Of a DNA stretch of 64,000 bases, positions 33,546-41,243 are shown piece by piece. A program made the position numbers and the translations under genes. The first letter of the stretch is position 1, and each line of letters starts with the position of its first letter. The notes below the pieces were generated by a model. It made no database searches, had not been told where the DNA came from, and saw only the letters and a program-made list of their open reading frames with translations. Source of the stretch: Rhizobium sp. NRK18 (GTDB lineage: Bacteria > Pseudomonadota > Alphaproteobacteria > Rhizobiales > Rhizobiaceae); NCBI RefSeq assembly GCF_024385575.1, contig NZ_JANFMV010000001.1:310001-374000 (forward strand). The letters run 5' to 3'.

Positions 33546-34472
33546 CTAAACCTCGATGATGGCGCCGGTCTGCGACGTGATGCGGCCATAATGTTCTACG
33601 CGACGATGGCGGGCAAAGTCGAATATGGTGGCCTTGCCGAAGGCGCATTTGGCGAAATCGCATTCGGCGATGATCAGCTCGTCCTCTTCGGTCTCGGCGC
33701 GGGCCAGAACGAAACCGTCGGGATCGACGATGATCGAGCCACCCATCAGCGGATGCCCGTCCTCCACGCCGGCCTTGGCGACGCCGACGACATAAGTGGC
33801 GTTCTGATACGCGCCGGCCTGCAGCGAGAGGTCGGAATGGAAGAGGCGCTTTTCCAGCCCCTCGGCGCTCATCTGCGAATTGACCGAGGGGGTGTTGTAA
33901 CCGATCGTCACCAGCTCGACGCCCTGCAGGCCCATGCAGCGGAAGGTTTCCGGCCAGCGGCGATCGTTGCAGATCGCCATGCCCATGATCACGCCTTCGT
34001 TGCGCCAGACATTGAAGCCGAGGTCCCCCGGCAGGAAGTAGCGTTTTTCCAGATGCTGGAAGGCCCGCTCGTTGTCGTATTCCGAGTGTCCTGGCAAATG
34101 GATCTTGCGGTACTTGCCGACGACCTCGCCCTTGCGGTTGGTCAGGATGGAGCTGTTGTAATGCAGCCCTTCCGGCGTCTTCTCGGCATAGCCGAAGGTC
34201 ATGGCCATGTTCAGTTCGCGGGCGCGCTCGAAGAGCGGCATGGTGGCCGCATTCGGCATTTCGGTTTCGAACCAGCTGTCAACCTCGGCCGGATCGGTCA
34301 TGTACCAGCGGGGGAAGAAGGTGGTGAGCGCCAGTTCCGGATAGACGATCATGTCGGCGCCCTTCGAGGCGGCTTCGTTCATGAGGTCGAGCATGCGCGC
34401 GACGACCTGTGCGCGGCTGTCTGCCTTCTGGATCGCGCCCATCTGGGCCCCGGCGATATGCATGCGTGTCAT
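33546..34472 (-). CDS. N-carbamoyl-D-amino-acid hydrolase (D-carbamoylase)
   Basis: This 308-residue nitrilase-superfamily enzyme has the Glu-Lys-Cys triad at E46 (YPELALTTFFPRW), K123 (GKYRKIHLPGH) and C168 (AICNDRRWPE). The motifs ELALTTFFPRW, KIHLPGH-x-EY, HLEKRYF-x-PGDLGF and ICNDRRWPET are shared, by memory, with Agrobacterium D-carbamoylase. It releases a D-amino acid, CO2 and ammonia from N-carbamoyl-D-amino acids. It is 12 bases upstream of the hydantoinase gene and 24 bases after the permease gene. Confidence 0.93.
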   Translation of the reverse strand: MTRMHIAGAQMGAIQKADSRAQVVARMLDLMNEAASKGADMIVYPELALTTFFPRWYMTDPAEVDSWFETEMPNAATMPLFERARELNMAMTFGYAEKTPEGLHYNSSILTNRKGEVVGKYRKIHLPGHSEYDNERAFQHLEKRYFLPGDLGFNVWRNEGVIMGMAICNDRRWPETFRCMGLQGVELVTIGYNTPSVNSQMSAEGLEKRLFHSDLSLQAGAYQNATYVVGVAKAGVEDGHPLMGGSIIVDPDGFVLARAETEEDELIIAECDFAKCAFGKATIFDFARHRRVEHYGRITSQTGAIIEV

Positions 34473-34496
34473 GGTTTTCCTTTCAGGTTTTGCCCG

Positions 34497-35162
34497 TCAA
34501 TGCGCCAGGCGTCGCTGGAAGCGGCTGACGAGCCGGACCAGGGGCCAGAGCAGGACGAGGTAGATCAATGCCGCGAGCACGAGCGGCGAAGCGTTGTAGG
34601 TGATCGAGCGCGCCATGTTGGCGTCGTAGAGCAGTTCGGCGAACGATACGGTGGAGGCGAGCGAGGTCAGCTTGACCACTTCGATCGTGTTGGACAGGAG
34701 ATCCGGCAGGACGTTGCGGATCGCCTGTGGCAGCACGACGTAGCGCAACATCTGCCCCTTCGTCAGGCCGGTGGAGCGGGCCGCCTCCCATTGTCCCTTG
34801 GCGACCGACTGGATGCCGGCGCGGTAGACCTCGGCGTAATAGGCGGAGTTGTTGAGGAAGAAGGACAGGACCACCGCGGTGAAGGGCGATATTTCTATCC
34901 CTGCGAAGGGCAGGCCGGAATAGACGAAGATCAGCAGGACTAGCGGCGGCAAAGCGCGGAAGATGTCGGTGAAGACGATCGATGTCAGCCGCAGCCATCG
35001 CCTCGGGCTGAGGTTTGCCAGCGCCAGGAACAATCCGCCGACAAGGCCCAGCAAGATCACGGCAGCGCAAAGCTCCAGCGTCATGCCCAGCCCCTTCATC
35101 ATCAGGGGGAAAGCCTTGGCCATGATGTCCAGATTGAAGAATTCGTCGATCAGTGTCTGCAC
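34497..35162 (-). CDS. Polar amino-acid-type ABC permease (second)
   Basis: This 221-residue HisM/GlnP-type permease has the inner-membrane signature YYAEVYRAGIQSVAKGQWEAARSTGL, followed by VLPQAIRNVLPDLLSN. The start is GTG at 35162 with AGGAG seven bases upstream. It pairs with the product of 35173-35856 as a heterodimeric channel. Followed by D-carbamoylase, it most likely imports a hydantoin or carbamoyl amino acid rather than a plain amino acid; that is inference. Confidence 0.91.
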   Translation of the reverse strand: MQTLIDEFFNLDIMAKAFPLMMKGLGMTLELCAAVILLGLVGGLFLALANLSPRRWLRLTSIVFTDIFRALPPLVLLIFVYSGLPFAGIEISPFTAVVLSFFLNNSAYYAEVYRAGIQSVAKGQWEAARSTGLTKGQMLRYVVLPQAIRNVLPDLLSNTIEVVKLTSLASTVSFAELLYDANMARSITYNASPLVLAALIYLVLLWPLVRLVSRFQRRLAH

Positions 35163-35172
35163 AGCCGTACTC

Positions 35173-35856
35173 CTAGCTCCTATTCCAGCGCTGGTGCGTT
35201 TCCAGGTAGCGGGCGAGGAAGACGAGCGGCAGGAACAGCAGAAGATAGGCGATCGCGGCGAGCGACAGTGGCGTGGCGCTGCCTGAAAAGCTCTGGGCGG
35301 AGGTTGCGGCAGAGAGGATTTCCGGTACGCCGATCACGGAGCCGAGCGCCGTCATCTTGGTGATGGCAAGCGCCCGGTTGACCAGCGGCGGGGTTGCAAG
35401 CCGCACCGTCTGCGGCAAGGCGATATAGACGAGTGTCCTGTTGTAGCCGAGGCCCGTTGCGATGCCGGCTTCCCATTGCCCGGCTTCTACCGCGGCAAAG
35501 CCGGCCCAGAAGATCTCCTCGGCAAAGGCTGCAAGCGTCAGGCTGAGCGAGATGAACAGGACGGCGGGGCCCGGGATCATGACGCCGGTCGACGGCAGGC
35601 CGAAATACAGGATGAGGATGAGGATCAGCGGCGGCAGTGCGCGGAATATGTCGGCGAAGCAGATGATGACGAAGTTGGCCGGCTTGAAGCGGTAGCAGCG
35701 GATGCTGGCCAGCAGGAGGCCGAGGGCAATGCCGGCAATGATCGTCGCGACCCCGACCGCGACGGTGGTGCCGACACCCGCCAGAATGTCACGCCAGTAG
35801 GTGGCGATGACGGCGGGGTTGAAGAAGGTCTGAAGGAAGCGATCGAGTCCGGACAT
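35173..35856 (-). CDS. Polar amino-acid-type ABC permease (first)
   Basis: This 227-residue permease is of the same family as its neighbour, with FAEEIFWAGFAAVEAGQWEAGIATGLGYNRTLVYIALPQTV as the EAA-like loop that contacts the ATPase. It lies 8 bases after the ATPase gene and 10 bases before the second permease gene. Confidence 0.91.
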   Translation of the reverse strand: MSGLDRFLQTFFNPAVIATYWRDILAGVGTTVAVGVATIIAGIALGLLLASIRCYRFKPANFVIICFADIFRALPPLILILILYFGLPSTGVMIPGPAVLFISLSLTLAAFAEEIFWAGFAAVEAGQWEAGIATGLGYNRTLVYIALPQTVRLATPPLVNRALAITKMTALGSVIGVPEILSAATSAQSFSGSATPLSLAAIAYLLLFLPLVFLARYLETHQRWNRS

Positions 35857-35863
35857 GATCGCC

Positions 35864-36607
35864 TCAGTGGATCACGCGGGCGAGGAATTCCTGCGTCCGC
35901 GCCGCCTTCGGATTGCCGAAGATTTCGTCCGGGCGGCCCTGCTCGACGATGACGCCGCCATCCATGAAGACCACCCGGTCGGCTGTTTCGCGGGCAAAGC
36001 TCATCTCGTGGCTGACGACAAGCATGGTCATGCCCTTGGATTTCAGGTCCTTCATCACCTTCAGCACCGATCCGACGAGTTCGGGATCGAGCGCAGAGGT
36101 CGGCTCGTCGAAGAGCATGACCTTGGGGTCGAGCGCCAGAGCCCGGGCAATGGCCACGCGTTGCTGCTGTCCGCCGGACAGTTCGGCGGGATAGGCATCC
36201 GTCTTGTGGGCCATGCCGACCTGTTCCAGCATCTCGACGGCGCGGGCTTCCGCTTCGGCGCGGCTGCGTCCCATCGCCTTGCGCTGGGCAAGCGTCACAT
36301 TGTCGAGGACGCGCATGTGCGGATAGAGGTGGAAGCCCTGAAACACCATTCCGACCTGAAGGCGCATGCGGTCGAGGTCCCGGCTGGTGCCCTGCATGAT
36401 GTTGCGTCCGTCGACGACGATGTCGCCGGCGGACGGCTGTTCCAGGAGATTGCAGCAGCGCAGCATCGTGCTCTTGCCGGACCCGGAAGGGCCGATGATG
36501 AAAACCAGTTCACCCTTGGCAATCTTGAGATCGATGCCCTTGAGGATGGCATTGTCGCCGAAGCGCTTTTCAAGGGCGACTATCTCGAGCATGGGACGTG
36601 TGGTCAC
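35864..36607 (-). CDS. Polar amino-acid-type ABC ATPase
   Basis: This 247-residue ATPase of the GlnQ/HisP class has Walker [13 protein letters not shown], signature [17 protein letters not shown], Walker [16 protein letters not shown] and H-loop VVSHEMSFA. The GTG at 36607 has GGAGAA upstream; an ATG five codons in is the alternative. It powers the importer with permeases at 34497-35856 and the binding protein at 36650. Confidence 0.93.
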   Translation of the reverse strand: MTTRPMLEIVALEKRFGDNAILKGIDLKIAKGELVFIIGPSGSGKSTMLRCCNLLEQPSAGDIVVDGRNIMQGTSRDLDRMRLQVGMVFQGFHLYPHMRVLDNVTLAQRKAMGRSRAEAEARAVEMLEQVGMAHKTDAYPAELSGGQQQRVAIARALALDPKVMLFDEPTSALDPELVGSVLKVMKDLKSKGMTMLVVSHEMSFARETADRVVFMDGGVIVEQGRPDEIFGNPKAARTQEFLARVIH

Positions 36608-36649
36608 GCTGCTTCTCCGTTCTGTCGGCAGTCAGGGGCTCGACGCCGC

Positions 36650-37495
36650 TTACTTCAGATCGCAGGAGGGCGTGTGGTCGTCTTCGGCATAGCCGTCGAA
36701 GCCCGGCGTGCCGTAGCCCTTTACCGGCGTGACGATCGTGGTGCCCGGCTTCGGCGTGACGCCGAACCATTTTTCCGACAACTTGGCCATGGACCCGTCG
36801 ATCTTCAGGCATTCGATCGCCTTGTCGATGGTGTTGCGCAGGTCGACCTCGTCCTTGCGCAGCGCCAGTGCCCAGACGAGACCGGTGGGATATTCATAGG
36901 ACAGCTGCAGCTTGGGGTTCTGCTTGACGGCCCATGCCGCGACGGTCGCGCCCGCCAGATTGGCATCGGCACGGCCTGCCAGAACGGCCGCCACCGCGTC
37001 GGTGTTGGTGCCGTAGCTTTCCACGGTCCAGCCGTATTCACCTGCCTTGTCGCGCAGGAAGCTCTCATAGGCCGAGCCCTTGTTGACGGCGATGGTCTTG
37101 CCCTTGAAGGCATCGAGGCCGTCAAAGGCGGGGGAGCCGGCCGGCACGACGAATGCGAAGTTGGTGTCCATGAAGCCTTCCGTGAACAGAAGGTTTGCGG
37201 CCCGTTCCTTGGTGACGGTCACCGGTGCCGCCAGGAAGTCGTAGGTGCCTGCCTGCAGCGCCGGGATGAGGCCCGAAAACTGCGCGGCCGTCAGGTCGAC
37301 CTTCTTCCCGAGCCGTTCGCCGATCAGGTCCGTGAGATCGACGTTGAAGCCTTCGACCTTGCCGTCGAGCGTGGGCATGGCATGCGGCGCGAAGGTGCCG
37401 TCGAGCGCGGTCTTCAGGGTGCCTTCGGCGTTGGCCTGTGCGTGACATGCAATGAGGGTCAGGCCGGCGAGGCCGGCCTTGAGAAAATGTTTCAT
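36650..37495 (-). CDS. ABC transporter substrate-binding protein (family 3)
   Basis: This 281-residue periplasmic receptor has a signal peptide at 1-23 (FLKAGLAGLTLIACHAQANA). SBP_bac_3 features include VEGFNVDLTDLIGERLGKKV and AGTYDFLAAPVTVTKERA. The usual opening ligand-stacking region reads TALDGTFAPHAM. It is the first gene of the hydantoin operon on the minus strand. The ligand may be a hydantoin or N-carbamoyl amino acid. Confidence 0.9.
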   Translation of the reverse strand: MKHFLKAGLAGLTLIACHAQANAEGTLKTALDGTFAPHAMPTLDGKVEGFNVDLTDLIGERLGKKVDLTAAQFSGLIPALQAGTYDFLAAPVTVTKERAANLLFTEGFMDTNFAFVVPAGSPAFDGLDAFKGKTIAVNKGSAYESFLRDKAGEYGWTVESYGTNTDAVAAVLAGRADANLAGATVAAWAVKQNPKLQLSYEYPTGLVWALALRKDEVDLRNTIDKAIECLKIDGSMAKLSEKWFGVTPKPGTTIVTPVKGYGTPGFDGYAEDDHTPSCDLK

Positions 37496-37576
37496 CCTGT
37501 TCTCCTGCTGGTGGTTGCGACCTTTTCGGTCTCTTGTTCTGGCAGGTATGCTTTCACACAGAATGTTGCGGTGCAA

Positions 37577-37593
37577 TATAATTGATAATTATA
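37577..37593. promoter_or_regulatory. Inverted repeat TATAATT-GAT-AATTATA upstream of the hydantoin operon
   Basis: Perfect 7-base arms around a 3-base spacer contain a T-N11-A element (37579-37591), the LysR site form. It lies about 80 bases upstream of the binding-protein start and in the only sizeable gap before this operon. The high AT content raises the chance of a coincidental palindrome. Confidence 0.4.
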
Positions 37594-37717
37594 ATACGAC
37601 TTGAATTATGTGATTTGGTTATACGAACTCGGCGATCGTTGGCTGACAAGCCAAGGAGCGAACGGCGCAGTCACTTTCAATGCCGTTCGCCGTGTTCATA
37701 TGACTTTCGGTTTCGAT

Positions 37718-38131
37718 TTACTGCGCGAAAACGCTGTCGAAATCCTTGAAGCCCTTCACTTCGATCGGATTTCCGGAGGGGTCGAAAAAGAACATGGTGC
37801 GCTGTTCGCCCGGTTCGCCCTGGAAGCGGACGACGGGCGGGATATCGAAGGCGATGCCGGCGTCTTCCAGACGTTTTGCCAGCGCGAACCAGTCATCGAG
37901 CGGCAGGATGACACCGAGATGCGGCATCATCACCATGTGATCACCGACCTTGCCGGTGCGGGTGACTTCGAAGGGCTTGCCGAGGTGGAGGGAAATCTGG
38001 TGGCCGAAAAAGTCGAAGTCGACCCAGGTGTCGGTCGACCTGCCTTCTTCGCATCCGAGCACGTCGCCGTAGAATTTGCGCGAGGCATCGAGATCGGTGA
38101 CGTGGTAGGCGAGATGGAAGAGAGAACGCAT
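37718..38131 (-). CDS. VOC/glyoxalase-family dioxygenase-like protein
   Basis: This 137-residue protein is of the vicinal oxygen chelate family, with the paired beta-alpha-beta units FHLAYHVTDLDASRKFYGDVLG and EQRTMFFFDPSGNPIEVKGF. The metal-binding His in the first unit and Glu in IEVKGF are present. The family covers glyoxalases, ring-cleavage dioxygenases and isomerases, and the substrate is not deducible. It lies 78 bases after the SDR gene, across a hairpin at 38173-38193, and is probably the last gene of that short operon. The start MRSLFHLAYHV was preferred over one 9 codons upstream. Confidence 0.82.
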   Translation of the reverse strand: MRSLFHLAYHVTDLDASRKFYGDVLGCEEGRSTDTWVDFDFFGHQISLHLGKPFEVTRTGKVGDHMVMMPHLGVILPLDDWFALAKRLEDAGIAFDIPPVVRFQGEPGEQRTMFFFDPSGNPIEVKGFKDFDSVFAQ

Positions 38132-38172
38132 TGATGGCTCCGTTTGTGTTGTTCGCATAGTCGTGGAGAGGC

Positions 38173-38193
38173 GCCGCTCCGTCGCGGAGCGGC
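38173..38193. other. Strong hairpin between SDR and VOC genes
   Basis: GCCGCTCCG and CGGAGCGGC form a perfect 9-base-pair stem with a 3-base loop in the 78-base gap. No T-run follows in the direction of transcription, so it is more likely a processing or attenuation element than a full terminator. Confidence 0.5.
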
Positions 38194-38209
38194 CAGAATG
38201 ATGGGTGCC

Positions 38210-38968
38210 TCAGAATCCTCTGACGAGGCCGCCGTCAACCCTTATCTGAGTTCCGGTCACATAGCTTGCCTGCTTGCTGGCGAGGAAGGTCGCAACCGCG
38301 GCGAATTCTTCGGGTGTGCCGTAGCGGCCGGCGGGGATGTCGCCGTGGGAGGCTTTCCGCACGGCCTCCGCTGACATGCCGGTCTTGGTGGCCTTGTTGG
38401 CGTCGAGTTCACGCAGGCGATCGGTCTCGATGCGGCCGGGCAGGATCATGTTGACGGTAACGCCGTGTGCAGCGACCTCCGCGGCCAGCGTCTTCGACCA
38501 GCCGCTGATGGCGCCGCGCACACCGTTGGAAAGTGCGAGGTTCGGGATCGGCTGGACGACCCCGGAGGAGCCGATCGTGATGATGCGGCCCCAGCCTCGC
38601 GCGATCATCGCGGGAAGGAGGGCGTCGGTGATGGCGAAGATCGATAGTGCCATCTGCTCGAACGCGGATGCCCAGGCGGACATGTCCTGACCGGCAGCCG
38701 GCCCCGGCTTCGGTCCGCCGGAGTTGTTGACGAGTATGTCGACGCCCCCTTCCGAGATCAGGCGTTTCGTCAGGGCGTCGACCGAATTCCGATCCGAAAG
38801 ATCGAGCGTGACCGGGATTACGCCATCGGCAAGGTCGGCGCTCTGGGCGTTGCGGGCTGCGGCGTAGATAGTGGCGCCTTCTGCTGCGAGTGCCGATGCG
38901 ATGGCGCGACCCAGGCCTCGACTTGCACCGAGAACCAGCGCCTTGCGTCCCTTCAATCCGAGATCCAT
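38210..38968 (-). CDS. Short-chain dehydrogenase/reductase
   Basis: This 252-residue classical SDR has the cofactor motif GASRGLGRAIA at 14-24 (T replaced by G in the usual TG-x3-G-x-G lead) and NNSGG near residue 81. The Ser in TIGSSG is clear, but the usual Y-x3-K pair is not: the region reads LALSNGVRGAISGWSKTLAAE, with Asn where Tyr is expected. The C-terminal PAGRYGTPEEFAAVATFLAS and YVTGTQIRVDGG are typical. Loss of the catalytic Tyr suggests an unusual or non-canonical reaction. It is one base after the DapA-family gene. Confidence 0.87.
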   Translation of the reverse strand: MDLGLKGRKALVLGASRGLGRAIASALAAEGATIYAAARNAQSADLADGVIPVTLDLSDRNSVDALTKRLISEGGVDILVNNSGGPKPGPAAGQDMSAWASAFEQMALSIFAITDALLPAMIARGWGRIITIGSSGVVQPIPNLALSNGVRGAISGWSKTLAAEVAAHGVTVNMILPGRIETDRLRELDANKATKTGMSAEAVRKASHGDIPAGRYGTPEEFAAVATFLASKQASYVTGTQIRVDGGLVRGF

Positions 38969-38969
38969 G

Positions 38970-39896
38970 TTACTTCAATCCTGCTAGCTTGGCCGTCTGA
39001 CGGGCTATGAGGTGTTCGACTTCGGCAGTGGCTGCCTGCGATAGTGAAGCGCCCGGCTTGCGCTGGGCGGCGCTGGCGATCGCGCCGCGCTTGGCGAGCA
39101 CGTATTTGCGCACGGCCAAGCCGGCGCCGGGCTGCTGTTCGTATCGCGCCAGCGGCAGGTAGCAGTCGAACACGTCCTGCGCTGCGTCAAGTTGACCGGC
39201 TGCGGACAACCGGCAGACATCGACCATCATTTCGGGATAGCCGAAGCCGGTCATTGCGCCGTCGGCGCCGCGGCGCATTTCCTCCGGCAGGAAGACCCCG
39301 CCATTGCCGCAGAGAATGGAGACGTGGCGATGGCCTTCGGCCTCGGCCTTGCGCAGATCCGAGATCTTCTGCAGTCCGGGCCAGTCCTCATGTTTCAGCA
39401 TCACGATGCTCGGATTGGCGTCGAATATCTGCGTCAGGGTTCGCGGCGAAATGTGAACGCCGGTGGTCAGCGGAAAGTCCTGCAGGACCAGCGGCACATC
39501 CGTGCCGATCGTTTCGACCACGTTGCTGTAATAGGTTACGATCTGCTCGTCGGTCTTCAGTGAGCCGGGCGGCGCAACCATCACGCCGGATGCGCCAAGA
39601 TCCATAACCCTTGCCGTTAATTCGCCGATCGCCGCCAGGCCGGGCGCAGATACGCCGACGATGACAGGGCGGTCCTCGGCGCGCGCAAGCGTCAGGCGGG
39701 TGACCTCGACCGACTCGGCCAGTGTCAGCTTCGGCGCTTCACCCATCATGCCTAGGATCGTCAGGCCGTTCGCGCCCTTGTCGAAATAGAAATCGACCAT
39801 GCTGTCGACACTGGCGGCGTCGATGGCGCCCGTGTCCGTGAACGGCGTCACGGCGATCACGAAGACGCCTTTTGCGTCGCTGGTCAGCAGGGTCAT
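38970..39896 (-). CDS. DapA-family aldolase (dihydrodipicolinate synthase-like)
   Basis: This 308-residue TIM-barrel class I aldolase has the opening GVFVIAVTPFTDTGAIDAAS, then GLTILGMMGEAPKLTLAE and the Schiff-base lysine in SIVMLKHEDWP. The family includes dihydrodipicolinate synthase, N-acetylneuraminate lyase and 2-keto-3-deoxy sugar acid aldolases or dehydratases. The Y-x-x-P motif normally near the barrel core reads LVLQDFPLTTG, so the usual Tyr is Asp or Phe, which argues against true DapA. With an SDR and a VOC protein it likely serves a sugar-acid or oxo-acid pathway. Confidence 0.88.
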   Translation of the reverse strand: MTLLTSDAKGVFVIAVTPFTDTGAIDAASVDSMVDFYFDKGANGLTILGMMGEAPKLTLAESVEVTRLTLARAEDRPVIVGVSAPGLAAIGELTARVMDLGASGVMVAPPGSLKTDEQIVTYYSNVVETIGTDVPLVLQDFPLTTGVHISPRTLTQIFDANPSIVMLKHEDWPGLQKISDLRKAEAEGHRHVSILCGNGGVFLPEEMRRGADGAMTGFGYPEMMVDVCRLSAAGQLDAAQDVFDCYLPLARYEQQPGAGLAVRKYVLAKRGAIASAAQRKPGASLSQAATAEVEHLIARQTAKLAGLK

Positions 39897-40030
39897 GGGG
39901 CTCTCCTCTTCATTTCTTGTCGAAGCCGAGGGACGACGTCGAGACAGGAACGGTCGGGTTGGGGCGACCGCTCAAGCGCAGGCGTCCACGCGCCGTTGCG
40001 GGCGAGTTTCCATTGGCTTCAATTTTCAGT

Positions 40031-40043
40031 ATACCAACGGTAT
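40031..40043. promoter_or_regulatory. Inverted repeat ATACC-AAC-GGTAT
   Basis: Perfect 5-base arms are separated by 3 bases and overlap a GTATAC hexamer at 40029-40034. It lies about 135 bases upstream of the DapA-family gene start. It resembles the GntR-type palindrome at 28661-28670 and could be bound by one of the two FCD regulators or by a regulator outside the window. Confidence 0.4.
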
Positions 40044-40133
40044 TTCAAAAACAAGCCAAGATGTGCGGCGCGGGCTTTGCTGCCCGTCGAGTGAAGCTCT
40101 CCCGCGCCGTTGCGGACGGCGTCGTCTCAGGCG

Positions 40134-41060
40134 TCAGTCTGCCTTCCCTCCGCCAACGCCGGGAAGATGGCTGAAATAATCTTTCAGGATCTCGATGAAC
40201 ATCGTCACGTGGGCGGGCTTCCGGTGACCATAGAGGTCGGCGACGATGACTTTCGGCGCAGGCAGTTGATCGGTCAGGGGGATGCGGACGATCTGGGCGC
40301 GGTCACGGCTGAAATCGTTGCGCGGGATCGTGTTGAGCAGCGAGAATCCCATGCCGTTGGCGATCGCCGCACGCACAGTCTCGTAGGATGTCGAGCGCAG
40401 CGCGATATGCGGCCGCTTGGCGATGACGTCGAAGAGGGTCATCAGGTAGACCGAGGTTTCCGGCAGGTCGAGCAGGATGAACGGCGTGTCGACCAGGTCG
40501 GCAAGCGCAACGCTTTTCCGATTGGCGAGCGGATGGCTGGCAGGCAGGGCGGCATGGGCCGGCAATTCGCAGATCGGCGTGTGGCCGTCGCCGATGCCGC
40601 GGCCGATATCGTAGGTCACCGCGAATTCGATTTCTCCAGCCGCCAGCCATTCACGCAGTTGCGGCTGCCCGCCTTCCGTGAGGTCGATCGAATTGATGCC
40701 GCAGCGCTCCTGATAGGCCTTCAGCACATCGACCATGTAGGCCGGCCCGAAGGGCACGAAGCAGCCGATGCGGGCAGTGTCCGGCCGTCCCTGTCCAAGC
40801 TGCCCTATCGAGCGTGAGAATTCGGCCTCCGCGGTCATCAGGGCGCGGGCGGCATTCAGGAAGCGTTCGCCCTCGGAGGTGACGAGCACGCCGCGAGATT
40901 GCCGGCGGTCGAAGATCTTTGCATCGAGCTGGCTTTCCGCCAGGGCTATTGCCGCCAGGATCGATGACTGGGATATTCGCAGCGCTTGCGACGCTCGCTG
41001 GATGCTGCCCTGGCGGGCGACCTCGCACACATAGCGTATTTGCCGTAGCGTCAGATTCAT
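40134..41060 (-). CDS. LysR-family regulator, divergent from the peptide importer
   Basis: This 308-residue LysR-type regulator has a winged helix-turn-helix (LRQIRYVCEVARQGSIQRAS, ISQSSILAAIALAESQLD) and an effector domain with ELPAHAALPASHPLANRKSV. The start MNLTLRQIRYV is the usual family opening; upstream Met codons lack support. It faces the ABC importer operon beginning at 41244, with an inverted repeat between, so it is the likely regulator of that operon. Confidence 0.9.
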   Translation of the reverse strand: MNLTLRQIRYVCEVARQGSIQRASQALRISQSSILAAIALAESQLDAKIFDRRQSRGVLVTSEGERFLNAARALMTAEAEFSRSIGQLGQGRPDTARIGCFVPFGPAYMVDVLKAYQERCGINSIDLTEGGQPQLREWLAAGEIEFAVTYDIGRGIGDGHTPICELPAHAALPASHPLANRKSVALADLVDTPFILLDLPETSVYLMTLFDVIAKRPHIALRSTSYETVRAAIANGMGFSLLNTIPRNDFSRDRAQIVRIPLTDQLPAPKVIVADLYGHRKPAHVTMFIEILKDYFSHLPGVGGGKAD

Positions 41061-41090
41061 GACGTGCATTACTGCATAAAATAGATAAAC

Positions 41091-41104
41091 ATTCTGGTCA
41101 GAAT
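41091..41104. promoter_or_regulatory. Inverted repeat ATTCTG-GT-CAGAAT, candidate LysR site
   Basis: Perfect 6-base arms around 2 bases lie 31 bases upstream of the LysR start and 140 bases from the importer gene, inside their shared 183-base region. The position suits an autoregulated LysR operator. Confidence 0.5.
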
Positions 41105-41243
41105 ACACTTTATGGAGCGACAGGAAATAGGCAACACTGTCGATAGCTCACTTTTTGGGCAAGTCATCGCGATCAAGCGGTTGCGACAACAAGCGGCCGC
41201 CGATGCCGGACAAATCAAAAAATATAACGAGGAGAACTGACAT

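Noticed and set aside
32433..34943. Plus-strand frame of more than 800 codons opposite hydantoinase and D-carbamoylase
   Set aside because: It crosses three real genes and their gaps on the other strand; a GC-driven shadow with no motifs.
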